From positions 35,027,732 to 35,091,731 of the forward strand of contig CM059572.1 of the NCBI GenBank assembly GCA_030386875.1: a stretch of 64,000 bases of DNA. The letters run 5' to 3'. Positions 10,814 to 22,200 of this stretch are shown here, piece after piece (the stretch's first letter is position 1; every line of letters starts with the position of its first letter). Source of the DNA: Morinoia aosen (Eukaryota; Arthropoda; Malacostraca; Amphipoda; Talitridae). The notes under the pieces were generated by a model. The model was not told the origin of the DNA. It was given only the letters and a program-made list of their open reading frames with translations, and did not search any database. Both the position numbers and the translations under genes were made by a program.

Positions 10814-13800
10814 ACAACACAAATGCTTTAGTCTTTCAAGATAAGATTTGACCGCCTAAAATTAAATTTTGTGTATATAGTCCGTACTCACAAGTTTAAT
10901 TATTCCTTTCTTTGATCGTAGGCTTCGCCCGCATCCAGCATTAGAGGAAGAGTATTTTTAAACGATTTAGGTTTAACTCACTTTGATGTCTCTGAAGATC
11001 GACAAATTAAGCCATAAATCTGAAAAATGCAGCGTCTGCTTGTGTTTCTATAAATGATGACTCACTGTCGTACTTTGATGTTTGGTGATCGACACTGAAT
11101 AGACGAATTTAAAAAAAATTGAGCCGTGAGGGAATTTAGAAATAAATTAGTTCTGTTGGAAAGGAGACAACATTCCGTAAAACATTATTTTGTTCATCTC
11201 GGTGAAACTGAGTTACGCATGTATGTTAAAAAATCGCAGCACATGAATACTACATTTAAAATTGGGTAAATAATTCTGACCTTCAATATGCCATTAAAAA
11301 CGAAAGTAGGGAATGACTTACAAGAATGAATTGAACTCGTACTTTGTCGAGATCTATGAAAAATAAAATCAGAACTTCAATACTACTGAGATTAGACCTA
11401 CTGAGCTTTATATCGTGTTTCTCCATGTAAACTGGGGGCTGGGGACATCAATATATTTCACTACAGGAATCACACCAAAAATTTCCGTCGTCATGGGAAA
11501 ATATTGATTTCCACAATTAATTCTTGCACTTCGGGATGACATTTCCATCGATCGCCAATGCGGGAGCTCCTACAGCACGTATACAACACACAGCGTAAAA
11601 ATGCTTATTTTTTACGTGTTAACTGAAGTGCAATTCAGTTTCTGGCTCTGTGTCACTTCTCAATAGTCACCTTCTTAACTGACAACGCGAGCGGCACCGG
11701 ACTGCAATAACTATACCATTTTTATACACTTCCAGCGAAATGAGTCCGCTTTTTCCTGTATCCACAATACTAGAATAACTCGCAAAATTCTTGGGTTCAC
11801 CGGGACAAACGAAGCCTACAAGTGTTGGTAAACTGTGCCCTAGTAAATAGAGCGGAGTGCCAAGTGGGACCACCTCTGCAGTGCCTGTGTTTGGCACTAT
11901 GTCCGCTACATCGGCCCTGTGGCCCGCCGGTGTACAGCAACGTGTGCGTGTGTGTGTACACTTGTTGGCTATGTGCGTGTGTAAAGAAGACGTACGCGTC
12001 ATGTCACGAATATTTCATAGCCCTTTCACGTCGTGCGATTGACGCACTCTCGGCAGCGAACAAAGCTGCGTAGAACAACCATGCGGTGATTACGATGCGA
12101 GTTATTTTTGTAGGAGTAAGTCTAATTTTTTTTTATTGAGTAAAGCAACCTCTATGATAGAGCTTCATTTATTTCATAAGGTAAATACGTATATTTCAAA
12201 GCGAGAAATAAAAGTGCTATCGAAGAGAATCGCATGAGAAAGCACGAGCAGCGTCGTAATATTTCAGTGTAACTTTTTCGTTATCAAATTGCCGTATAGT
12301 TAAATTCATTGCAGTTGCTACTCCTGTGTTGATCTGAAGGACGGTTGCTAGGCAAGCAGTTGATGCGAGCTCCCCTCAGTCGGAAATGCAGTCTTATTTA
12401 TAGAGAATTTAGTTTCACCAAAACGCAGATTGTAGGCCAAGTTGTGAGGCACCTTCAGAATGTAAGGTGGTCTCTTATAATGTGTAAGCTTTCTTTTCCA
12501 GAAGAAGTGGCGAGAAGCAATATTGGAGTTAAATTTTGAGTATATTAAGGATATCCATCCCTTCCTAAAGATTATCTGTGACTCCAACTGTTGAGTTGGG
12601 ATTTCTGACAGTAGTAATCTGTTTCAGGAACCACGGTAGGAACCACGGTAGGATGCCATAGAAGTCACTGAACTTATTCGGGCCCACAGGTAGCTATACT
12701 CAAATTTGACCATTGTACTAGACTTAAGAAACATTCTACCTCTGTATCACCTGTGGCAAATAAATTGTTTTAAAACATTATGCGAGGGTTATAAAAATAC
12801 ATATTTTGATTGATTTCTCAGCGTTTTCGAGCTGGTGCACTCATCAGACTCATAGCAGCTAACGCTTCTTCCCTGGAGTTCAGTGCCATAAGTTACTTAA
12901 CTGAAAATATATTCTGGTGCTGTTCCAGCTCACAAAGAGCGTAGAATTTTTTAGGAGTACAGCGCTATCTTCAAAGAACAAATTTTCTAAAAATTCAGTT
13001 GGCTCAGCGGACTCAAATTGAATGTTATCGAGCTCTCCCAGCTCTAGAGTTGAGCTGCGGTGTATAAATGTTTCTTCACGTAAATTACACAAAAATATTA
13101 TTGTTCTCTTTTATCTTCTTGTTTGCTGATGAAATATCAAACTTTTACAAAATTAGTTCTTTGCGATAGGTAAACATAAGCATCTCCTTTCTTTTGTGAG
13201 TTTACCAGCGTATCTGCGCTATCAAAATGATCATTTTTTAAAGTTAGAGTTAAAATTCGTCGGTGAAAATTTTCTCATGTGAACGATTAGAATGCCTATC
13301 CTTTCTATTTTAGATTCTTCTATTTTCATGTTAGAATAAATTTCGAATGAATTTCGCTAGTAGATCCCTAGGTTCCGTTCAATTCGAATACAAATCATTG
13401 GATACTGCCGACTGCATTGTATTAGACCTAAGTAATAATCTATTTCTGTATCGCTTGTGGTAAATAAATCGTTAACATGATATTCCTTGATATTTCTTGA
13501 CATGTGTTTTTTCGCATGTGAATCGGACATGTGTAAGACATGTGGTATTTTTTGCCCCTAAAACGCGTCCTAGCATGTTTCCTGGGCGAGATGCACCTCC
13601 GTCTTACGTCATGTCCTATGAGCAACTCGCATGCCACAATTAACATTTTCTTGCCCCGGCCTTGGCCTTGCCCGATCGATTCTGACGTCCTCGTCCCCTG
13701 AGTCCTCCGGTGACCTCCTAATTTCCTCACGACCTTCAGGACCTCTGATCTCACCTGGGCGATCTGAACCTTCCTCCATTCCAGTCGCTCGTTCTTAGAT

Positions 13801-14640
13801 GTACCTAGCACGGCGGCTGGCCTAGCGCTCTGTATCATCGATACGCGCGTCAATAATCGTAGCGCCACTTCCCAGAACTGCGCATTGCACCTTCACCCGC
13901 TTCTCTTAAAAAGCGGTGTGATTTGAACATCAATATCGCGGTATGTTTTTGATTCGTGCACGGTTTTCGGTGATGATTTAACTAGTACTGAGGACGACTT
14001 TTCAATTTGATAATTCTATCGTCCAACCATTGAATTAAATTTCTCATTTTAATCGTTTATTTTGAAGTTTGAAGTTAAGCTTCGATTCAACGAAATGAGC
14101 CACGTGAAGACAAGAAAGAGTACGTTATGCTTGGGACTGTCAAGTCTGCTACTGCCAGCTTAATTTTTCTTATTTGTTAAATGTTGTATTGTCTTTGTAG
14201 CAAAAGAATTCAGATTTGAAGTGAGTTAAAGGAACAAGTCTAATTCAGAGAACAGTTAGGAAGGACATGACTTTATTTATTAGAAATAAATCTCAGCCTA
14301 ATGAAGACTAGCCTGCGAGAATAATTCACTGCTTTCAATTTTTCCCAAAAACTCTATCATGTGGAAATACTTACAAGGTTTCATCTGGTATAGCATTCAT
14401 AGCTAAGAATTTATTGATAGTTTAATTTGAAGGTAGCGTATAAGGACTCTTATTCTCTTATAAACCTATAAAAAAGAAGGCATTGCTCTGAATTGAAGTC
14501 GTGAAAGTCCCAGATAATTGCCTCATCTAATTTCTCTTAGATTTAGTACATCGTTTCAGTAATACTTTTATATTTACGAATATATATGTAAATCACAATT
14601 TCGAATCAAACGTAACAAGACACGTTTTAAACAGATTAAC
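10814..14640. other. Long gene-poor stretch
   Basis: No coding region could be supported. It contains a GC-richer island at 11840-12075 and a 142-codon minus ORF at 13440-13868 (basic, no motif). A diverged ~65-bp direct repeat (12712-12775 and 13416-13478, sharing CTGTATC and GTGG-AAATAAAT) and a hammerhead-like block at 12823-12847 suggest retroelement debris, perhaps Penelope-type ends. Confidence 0.35.
12823..12847 (-). ncRNA. Hammerhead-like core (CTGATGA...GAAA)
   Basis: On the minus strand CTGATGA is followed by a 12-nt hairpin-capable segment (GTGCACCAGCTC, weak GAG/CTC pairing) and GAAAACGC. This is the two-part conserved core of hammerhead ribozymes, often found at the ends of Penelope-like elements. 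The cleavage triplet and stems I/III could not be confirmed by eye. Confidence 0.35.
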
Positions 14641-15019
14641 CCCTCGGAACGATATAACTATGAGAATTGGCGCATCCGAGGGGAGAAAGGGAGATCCCGA
14701 GCTAAAAGTTAGGTAGGCCTTCCCTTGTGGAAATAAAATAGGTTTTCTTTTTATGATGGACCATCTTTTTTTCGGTTGACTGCTGTCCAACTTTTTAGCA
14801 CCTATTACTTTCTTCTTTTACGTTCGTCATGTTTTATGAAATAAATCCTTAACTTGCCGTTTCTATGTGCAGGGAATCTTGTGTGAGAACACACTTTGTG
14901 CATAGATTTCTCTTCCTCTTAACTCCATACTGAAAATGGTGCCTCCATCCTTCCTCTCTTTGAAACTCTTTTATTGGGGTTAGGAAGGCTTAAACTAACT
15001 TATAACCTTACCTCCAAGT
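14641..15019 (+). mobile_element. SINE-like repeat (family A)
   Basis: Diverged but full-length copy: CCCCTCGG start, GAGAATTGGCGC, CCGAGCTAAAAGTTAGG, GGACCATC, CACTTTGTGCATAG. The 8-bp repeat AGATTAAC lies at 14633-14640 and 15020-15027, a likely target-site duplication. Confidence 0.65.
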
Positions 15020-15444
15020 AGATTAACTTGAGCTTTTTACGAAGCGACAACGATAAATACAAAATAAAATAAATTGGCATAAAGGAATGAACATGAGACG
15101 AATCCAATAACAATATCCAACTGAGCAAGCACGGGTTGGAGCAACTGTGTGGTGGTGTTTATGCGCAGCCTATGCTCGCTGACGTGGATCTCATTCAACC
15201 AAAATAAATCTCATTGACCGATGCCCTGCCTGCCAAGGTTAGTGGTGACGCTGTCACCAACGCGAACGAGGTAAAAGTGGTTCGTAAGGTAAAATTATTT
15301 TCGTTGCCATAAAGATATTTTAATGCCGAATGTCTAAAAATTCTTTTATCGGAGACGTCTGCTCGTTGAGGTTCTTCCTTATTTTGTTGCATCACTCATC
15401 ATTAAATGCGGTGTTATGAATTCGTATGTCTTCTCTTTGTCATA

Positions 15445-15768
15445 AGAAGCATGGGATAAGCAATAGGCTTAGGTTAGTTTGGTTTGTCCATCCTATACTA
15501 AGGGGACTAGCGACCTCAGCCAGTCATAGGTAGGACTATTGAACTTCAATCTTTCTTGTCAGCACTTCTTTTTTCTAGTTTCATACGTTCTGCACTATCT
15601 CTTTTTGAGTATTTTCGTCTTCTTCCTTCCTTTCTAACTTGCTGTTTCTATGTGCAGGGTATTCTGTGAGTGAACTCGCCTTGTGCGTAGAATCCCCGTT
15701 TTACTCAGTCCATACTGAATGGCCTCCTTCTCTTTCCGATGTGAAATCATCTTAATAATGAGAACGGA
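15445..15768 (+). mobile_element. SINE-like repeat, diverged subfamily
   Basis: Shares the 3' half (TTTCTATGTGCAGGGTATTC, CTTGTGCGTAGAATCC, CAGTCCATACTGAATGG) with family A but starts with AAGCAATAGGCTTAGGTTAG, as does the copy at 24195-24485. This suggests a second subfamily with its own 5' end. Confidence 0.5.
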
Positions 15769-15784
15769 TCCTCAAACCAACTGC

Positions 15785-16090
15785 TCTACTGCTACTATAC
15801 TATGAGAATTAGTGCTCCCGGGTAAGGAGCTCCCGAGGAAGATATGAGGTCGCGAGCGGAAGGTTATTTTGGCCTTTTACATAATGAAAATTTTTCTTAG
15901 CGTCGCCATTTTGTTTTCGGTTAAGTGATGTCGTTATTTCAGCACTTACTACTTTCTTCTTCAAATTTTTCTTTTTTCATTGACTCCGTACAATCTTGCT
16001 GTTTCTAAGCTCTAGTAATCTTGTGTGGAAACGCACGTCTGTATAGATTCACCGTTCCTTGAATTCCATACTAATTAGTGTCTGGGACAC
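15785..16090 (+). mobile_element. SINE-like repeat (family A), old copy
   Basis: Recognisable blocks: TATGAGAATTAGTGCTCCCG, GAGGTCGCGAGC, CAGCACTTACTACTTTCTTC, CCTTGAATTCCATACTAA. It lacks the clean 5' palindrome and the 3' tail. Confidence 0.5.
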
Positions 16091-16484
16091 ATTTTATGTG
16101 CGTAAGGTGGCTTTATGCTAATTGATTATTTAATTTTCAACAAGTCTTCAATGCTGATTGCCATTATTAAACAAAGAATTGCTGATTGCCATTATTTTTA
16201 GTGCGTAAACCAAGATACTCAGCGATGACTTGCCTCGTTGATACTAGCAGCTAACTCAAATTCACGGATTGCTTTGCAGTTCGTAAGGTTTTCTTATCAT
16301 ATGACTTTATTAATTATTTGAGGTTTTAAAGTCTGTTTAAAGCTTGGTTGATTTCTCAAGTTACAGCTGAATATACTTACCTGTCTCCTACTACAGCTCA
16401 GTTTATTTCATATTCCTTAAACAGCGTACATGTTGGATCTTAGTAAAACTTGCTTGTATGCAAACATACAATAATATAAGGATC

Positions 16485-16855
16485 ACCCCTCAGGGGATGT
16501 TATTGTGTGCTTACAGAAATTAGCGCTCCCAAGGGGAAAATGTGAGGTCTCGAGCTGATGGTTAGGTAGCTTTCCTTTCGTTGAAATAGAGAAAGATTTT
16601 TGTTATGTTACGGACCACATTTTTTTCGGTTCACTGTTGTCTTATTTTTTAGCTTTCTTATTCTTTTTTATTTTGTTTCATAACCTTTTTTTCTATCTTG
16701 CTATTTCCATGAGCAGGGTATCTTCTGCGGGAACACCTCGTGCATAGTTTTCCCGTTTCCCCAACTCCATCCCAAAATGTCCCTTGCACGTTTTTTTCCT
16801 TAGAACAATTCATATATGGTTGTGGGGGCTAAAAATAACTTATCTAATCTAATCT
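16485..16855 (+). mobile_element. SINE-like repeat (family A), TAATC tail
   Basis: Full-length copy from CACCCCTCAGGGGATG through TTAGCGCTCCCAAGGGG to a TATCTAATCTAATCT tail. The tail differs from the (ATA)n tail of younger copies. Confidence 0.65.
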
Positions 16856-19195
16856 ACAAAGTCAATTTTCACTTCTGTTTTCACTAACCTATATGTTCCA
16901 GCATGGGATACGCGACGGCTATGTGAATGGTAATTACTCACAACACCGAAAGTATTCCTTCGTGCAGCAATGGAACAGGTTGGATTCTTTATATTTTGTT
17001 TTTTATCATCGTAATTAGCGGTCCTTGTGATATGGACTACGGACTAAATGAACGTCTCTGTTGTAGCGCAGGTCGCTCAGAGGGAACGGACAATCTCCAT
17101 ATGCTGCCCAGAGATTTTGACATTACAGAATAAATCTGGTGAACGCGAGAGTCGTGCATCGTTTTAAATAAAAACAAAATCTCAAATAGATACAAATAAT
17201 AATGAGCAAAGATGCATGTAGTAATCAGGTTGGGTTGATTAATCCGGGCTTGGTAGTTCGTACGTCTGGCTGCCAGGTCGGTCCTCCAACAGTATGCGAG
17301 TCATGATCGTGATGTTATGTTTGTAACAACACATTACTCAACGTCGGAACTTTATCAGTTACAGCTGCGAACTGCAGCGGAAAGGTTGGGATGGACGTAT
17401 TTCGCAAGTGTGCACGCAATGAAAACTAACGGAGGAGAGACTGTCGGAAATTAAAAGTCGAACTATTCAAACTTGATGTTCTTTAAATTGTGGTATTTTT
17501 GCTGCATTACATTTGAATGCTATGAATTAGTGCTTAAAATGTTTCGTTGAGTAATTCCGACGCAGTCATTCATAAGTGATAAAGAAATGCCAACGCGCTG
17601 TCAACATATAATTCAGTTTCAACGGTTCAAGGTTCATTTCACGCGCTGTCGGTTGCAGAATTCTGTATTAGGAATTGCAATTTTGTGGATGTTTTTTTGT
17701 TGAGATTTTTCTTGTATCTATGATTTTATAGTTAGCGGGATGCTAAATTTGGTGTACTCGGTCTACAAACGTCAAGGTCATAAGTTTCACTGCAGCAAGT
17801 ACCGTGCGTGCGAGATGCCAGAAGCAGGATTTTGAAACCATTTTCGATCGTTGTGGTACAGCTGTTCGTGGATATTTTAACTCAACTTGGCTACTACTTC
17901 TCGTGCTGTATCACTTGACTGAACTACATGTTAGAACTCGTATAGCAGTCCTATCGACTGAGAGGAACTTATGTAGCCAGCTCCAAGCTAGATGTTTAAT
18001 CGTTAGAAAGTTTGAAACCCGGTTGTAATTTAACATTTTTCATCAAGTAAAATATAAAAACAATTTTATTTCCGAAACAGATGATTCAAAAACTCATCCT
18101 TGGTTTTGAACTGCAGCTAAATCAACGCATAGCCTGTATGAGAACTAACTGTGAAAACTGTTCTGAAGTCGCTTAGGTTTCAAGTTTGCCGGGCAGCTCG
18201 ACCCAGTTTTGAAGTGACATGCTCATGTTTATTTACGTAGGTAGCTGTACACTGTAACGTAGGCGATATGTTTTCATTGGCAAGTGCAATTAAAGCTTTC
18301 TTCCTAGTTGCGTAATAAAATTCTTCACAATGATTTTGATGTCACCTTGCGTGTAAAAAAAATGTAAATTTATTTCAACGCTATTTTTAATTTTGTTATT
18401 TGGCTTTGCACAAATTTGATAGCGAAGGCTGCGTATGGGTGCCCGCCTGTGTTGGTTAGACACAAACATACGAGTAGATACGATTGGTCGAGTCAATGAA
18501 CCTTTATTTTAGGTTTGGAAATGTTTATTCCACTGATGAAAGCGAACAAATATATATACTTTCAGATCTTGACTCACCATCCATTGCCCCAATTTTATTT
18601 TCGTTGTTTGGCCCAATGATGGTTTTCAGTTTTTTGCATGGCGAAAAAAGTTCCCGTTCCCCAAAAAACCAACAATGCTCTTGAATATCGCAAACCTTTT
18701 TTGGAGGAGACTCTTGTAAAACGAGGAGGTTCTTGAACTAAAGAAACTCAAGTTATGGTTAACTTACTAACTTACTATCTGGTCTTAAATGTACACATCA
18801 AATCTTAGGTTCTTGATTGATAATGAAAACCATTCATCTGAGTATCACGTGTTTTTATACGCAAATGCTTGGTTTGAATTGAGGAGTGCAAATTTACTAT
18901 ATTTTCATTTATAAAATACGTCAATGGAAAAACACGTACAAGCCACGGAGTAGTTTTCGAGTAGACGTTCAATACTTACGTTATCTCGTGGTTATCTCTG
19001 ATCATTATCAACATATGTACCATCTGCAACAGACTCTACATCATGATTCCGAACCAGGCTAGAGGCTTTGTCCCTGAACGATAACCCATGGTAGGCTGAA
19101 ATTTAATTTTTTCCCTTTGTTTATCTTTTCACAGGCTATATTTTTTCGATAGTCCCTCGCGATAAGATTTTTTAGCATTTGTTTCTAGGGAGAGT
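16856..19195. other. Region upstream of the EcKinase gene, nothing recognised
   Basis: Only short ORFs (up to 74 codons) without motifs. It may hold distal regulatory sequence of the downstream gene. Confidence 0.3.
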
Positions 19196-19199
19196 TTTG

Positions 19200-19240
19200 T
19201 TTTAAAAATTTCCGAGCTTTATTCCTGCGCATCTCAGTGT
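19200..19240 (+). promoter_or_regulatory. Candidate core promoter of the EcKinase-like gene
   Basis: TTTAAAAA at 19200-19207 is TATA-like and lies about 30 bases upstream of an arthropod-type initiator TCAGTG (19234-19239). This would give a 5' leader of only about 22 bases before the ATG at 19258. The position is plausible; transcription start is not shown. Confidence 0.35.
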
Positions 19241-19257
19241 ACTTCGCCTAGGCCACG

Positions 19258-22200
19258 ATGGAGCTTCTCACCAAGAGCACCGTGCAAGAAGTCGTCAAAG
19301 CTGCCACCAAACGTCAGGTTGAGGTTGAAAAATGGAACAGCGAGCCTTTTGCGGCGAATTTTTGTCTCATGCGATCTCTAGAGGTACGTTGTGCATTTAC
19401 TCTAAAATTAACCGATGATTTTCAGGAAATGTTACGGGATTGAGATACAGTATCAGCAACTGTGAATCGGCCTTGGTTCAGTATGAGTACCTCCGTATTT
19501 GTTTTTCGATTATAAAATTCATAGAAAAACTTGTGTTGTTCTCAAGGGAACACTTTTATTGGGGTTAGGGGGGGCCTAAACTAACTTGCCTAATCCAAGC
19601 TAGTAGAACTTCCGAACGTCATTTTAATGTTTTTTGGTCTCTGGGGCGTACAATTATTGTATCTATGGGAATTAGCACTCTCAGGGGAAAACGTGAGATC
19701 CGGAGCTGTGAGTAAGGTATTCTTTTTTTTTATTTGGAATAGATTCAGAATAGACTTTTAGTTTTTTAATGACTATTTTTTCCGATTCACTGCTATCGTA
19801 TTTTCTAGGACCTTTAACGTTTTTCTGCAACTTTTATCTTGTTTCTCAAATCTTCACTTATTGTTGCTCTGCGTGGTAGATCTTGTTTAGGAGCACACCT
19901 TGTGATTAGATTCCACGTTTCCAGGACTCCGTCCTCTCTTTGGAACACCTTTGCTGTGGTTAGGGAGACTGAAAATAAACTATAATTTAGTCTAATATAT
20001 TTCAATGTTATTCATTATTTTTGTCATTTGTAATAAAGTTCAATTTTAGTGGACAGTTGAAGTGATCAATCAAGCAGAACGGAATATTCCAAGACCAATT
20101 AAACGTGTCTAACAAAAAGTAAATTCAAGTTAAAACAGTGATAAACTCAATTTAATTTACTTCGAAACTTGTTTTTTTATTAACTGCTCAAATGAGATCC
20201 CCTTGAATACCCCCTCAGGGGGATACAACTATTGTATCTATGGGAATTAGCGTACCCAGGGGAACCATGTGAGGGCCCGAGCTAAAGGTTAGGCAGGCTT
20301 TCTTTTTGTTGTAATAAAATAGGTTTTTGTTTTGTTACGGACCATCTTTTTTCGGTTCACTGCTGTCCTGTTTTTCAGCACCTACTACTTTCTTCTTCAA
20401 CTTTTTCTTGTTTCATGAACTTCTTTCCTAGCTCACTTTTTCTTGTTCACCTTGTGCATAGATTCCGCGTTCCCTGAACTCTATACTAAATGGTGCCTTC
20501 CTCTTTCCTCTCTTAGAACATCTTTGTCGTGGTTAAGGGAGGTTAAAACTTTCTTATATAATAATAATAATAATAATCCCCTTGAATACCCACAATTTAC
20601 TTGGCGCAGGTTCATATCAAGAAGGACAGAGAAGCTTCAGTTCTGAAGTTCCTGGTAAAGCACACGTCGGACGGCTCCGACATTTTCACGTCCTACAGAC
20701 ATCGAGCGTTCGCAAAAGAGATTTTCTTTTACGGCACCTTAGCTCCACTGCTTAATGAAGAGCTGAAGAAGGCTGGAATGGAACCTTTGAGCATTCCGCG
20801 ATGTTTTTACACTGCGTCCTCGGCAGGTGATGTGTGCGGATGGGATGAGCATGGACGTTGTACGTTCTTTAGTATATGATATGTTTACACGTAGAAGCTC
20901 CCATAGACACATGTATGGATATAAGTGAGAGCTGCAGTCAACAGAATGTATTTTAATCGGAATTGTAAAATTTTTAGTAATCAGGGACTGTAATTAGGCA
21001 GATATTTTACCTGAAATAATGTCTTATAAGTCAGTTAGTCCACTTTCTGAGTGAAATCTTAAGTCAGTCGATTGAAATTGAAAAGCTTCGTGTTTATAAC
21101 GAGGGTTTAATTTTTTATTACGTTAATGTCACTTCAGATGTCCTAAGTTCTTTCATCTACAACGTTACTCGGTAGAATGATAGAAGGAATCCTTATAGCA
21201 AAACTCTCGCATGCTTATCACACCGAGTGCTCCTGTTTTACGGTGTTTTACGCGATCTGTGGTGTTTTACGCGATCAGTAGCTCAAAATTCATCTAAAAA
21301 TACTTGAACTTCTCTAGCTCAGATATCGATATCAGATATATCATCTATGATTTAAATAAAAATACCGCAGTAGATGATCAATTTTAACCAGAAGTAGCCT
21401 GAGTTAGAAAACTTCATCTTAAAGTTACCCCGAAATTTTGGTTTACAGTAATGGAGCTGAAAATATTTTCACGAGTTTTCCTCACTGGTAGTCAAAAATT
21501 TTATGTGAGTGATGTAATTTTCTCGTTATTCATTTTTTGTAGTGCACTAGGTTGAATGTTACATTATAGGAAAAGAGGTTCTTGGTTCAAAGCTTTACGA
21601 GGACGCGAAATGCGTAGTAGAGCAGGCAGCTCCTCTGATGAGTGTAAAAAATAAGATTATTAGGAGAGGTCAGATGAAAATCTCTAACTGAATGATTGTC
21701 CACGTCAATTCCTCGCGTTGAAAGCTAAAAACCTATTGCTCTTGTAAACACGAGGGTAATATGCAGCGATTAACAAAACAACCATGTTTCTTACGCCTCA
21801 GACTCAGCCCTGCTCGTCATGGAGGACCTGCGCTGCAGAGGCTTCAGAGCATCACGGTTCCTGATTGACGAAGCTCACGGTCTCTTGCTCGCGCGTGAGG
21901 TGGCAAAACTTCATGCCGCCTCCCTCATGCTGCGCGACCGGGGGGAGGAGCCACTTATCCAGCGATTCCCTTACTTGGTCGAGTCGTGGACGCTGGGCGA
22001 AGAACACAGAGATCCTTTTAAAACGGTTTGTGTTCGTTTTGGTATGCGCGGCAAACTGGATACGAAGAGAGTCCCGACTGGCTAGGGATAGGTAATGCTT
22101 AAAAGTTATTTGGAGCTAGTGGAAACGCCCTGTCAAAAATGACGGCATTCGATATTTGCCTTAAATTAATCTTGCAGATGTGGATGACAAAAAAATATAT

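Noticed and set aside
12712-13478. LTR pair of a retrotransposon
   Set aside because: Only about 65 bp are shared between the two blocks and no TG...CA ends, primer site or coding region was found.
13440-13868. 142-codon minus-strand ORF, basic and GC-richer
   Set aside because: No motif, no splice context, no similarity recognised. It may be retroelement debris, but a gene call is not supported.
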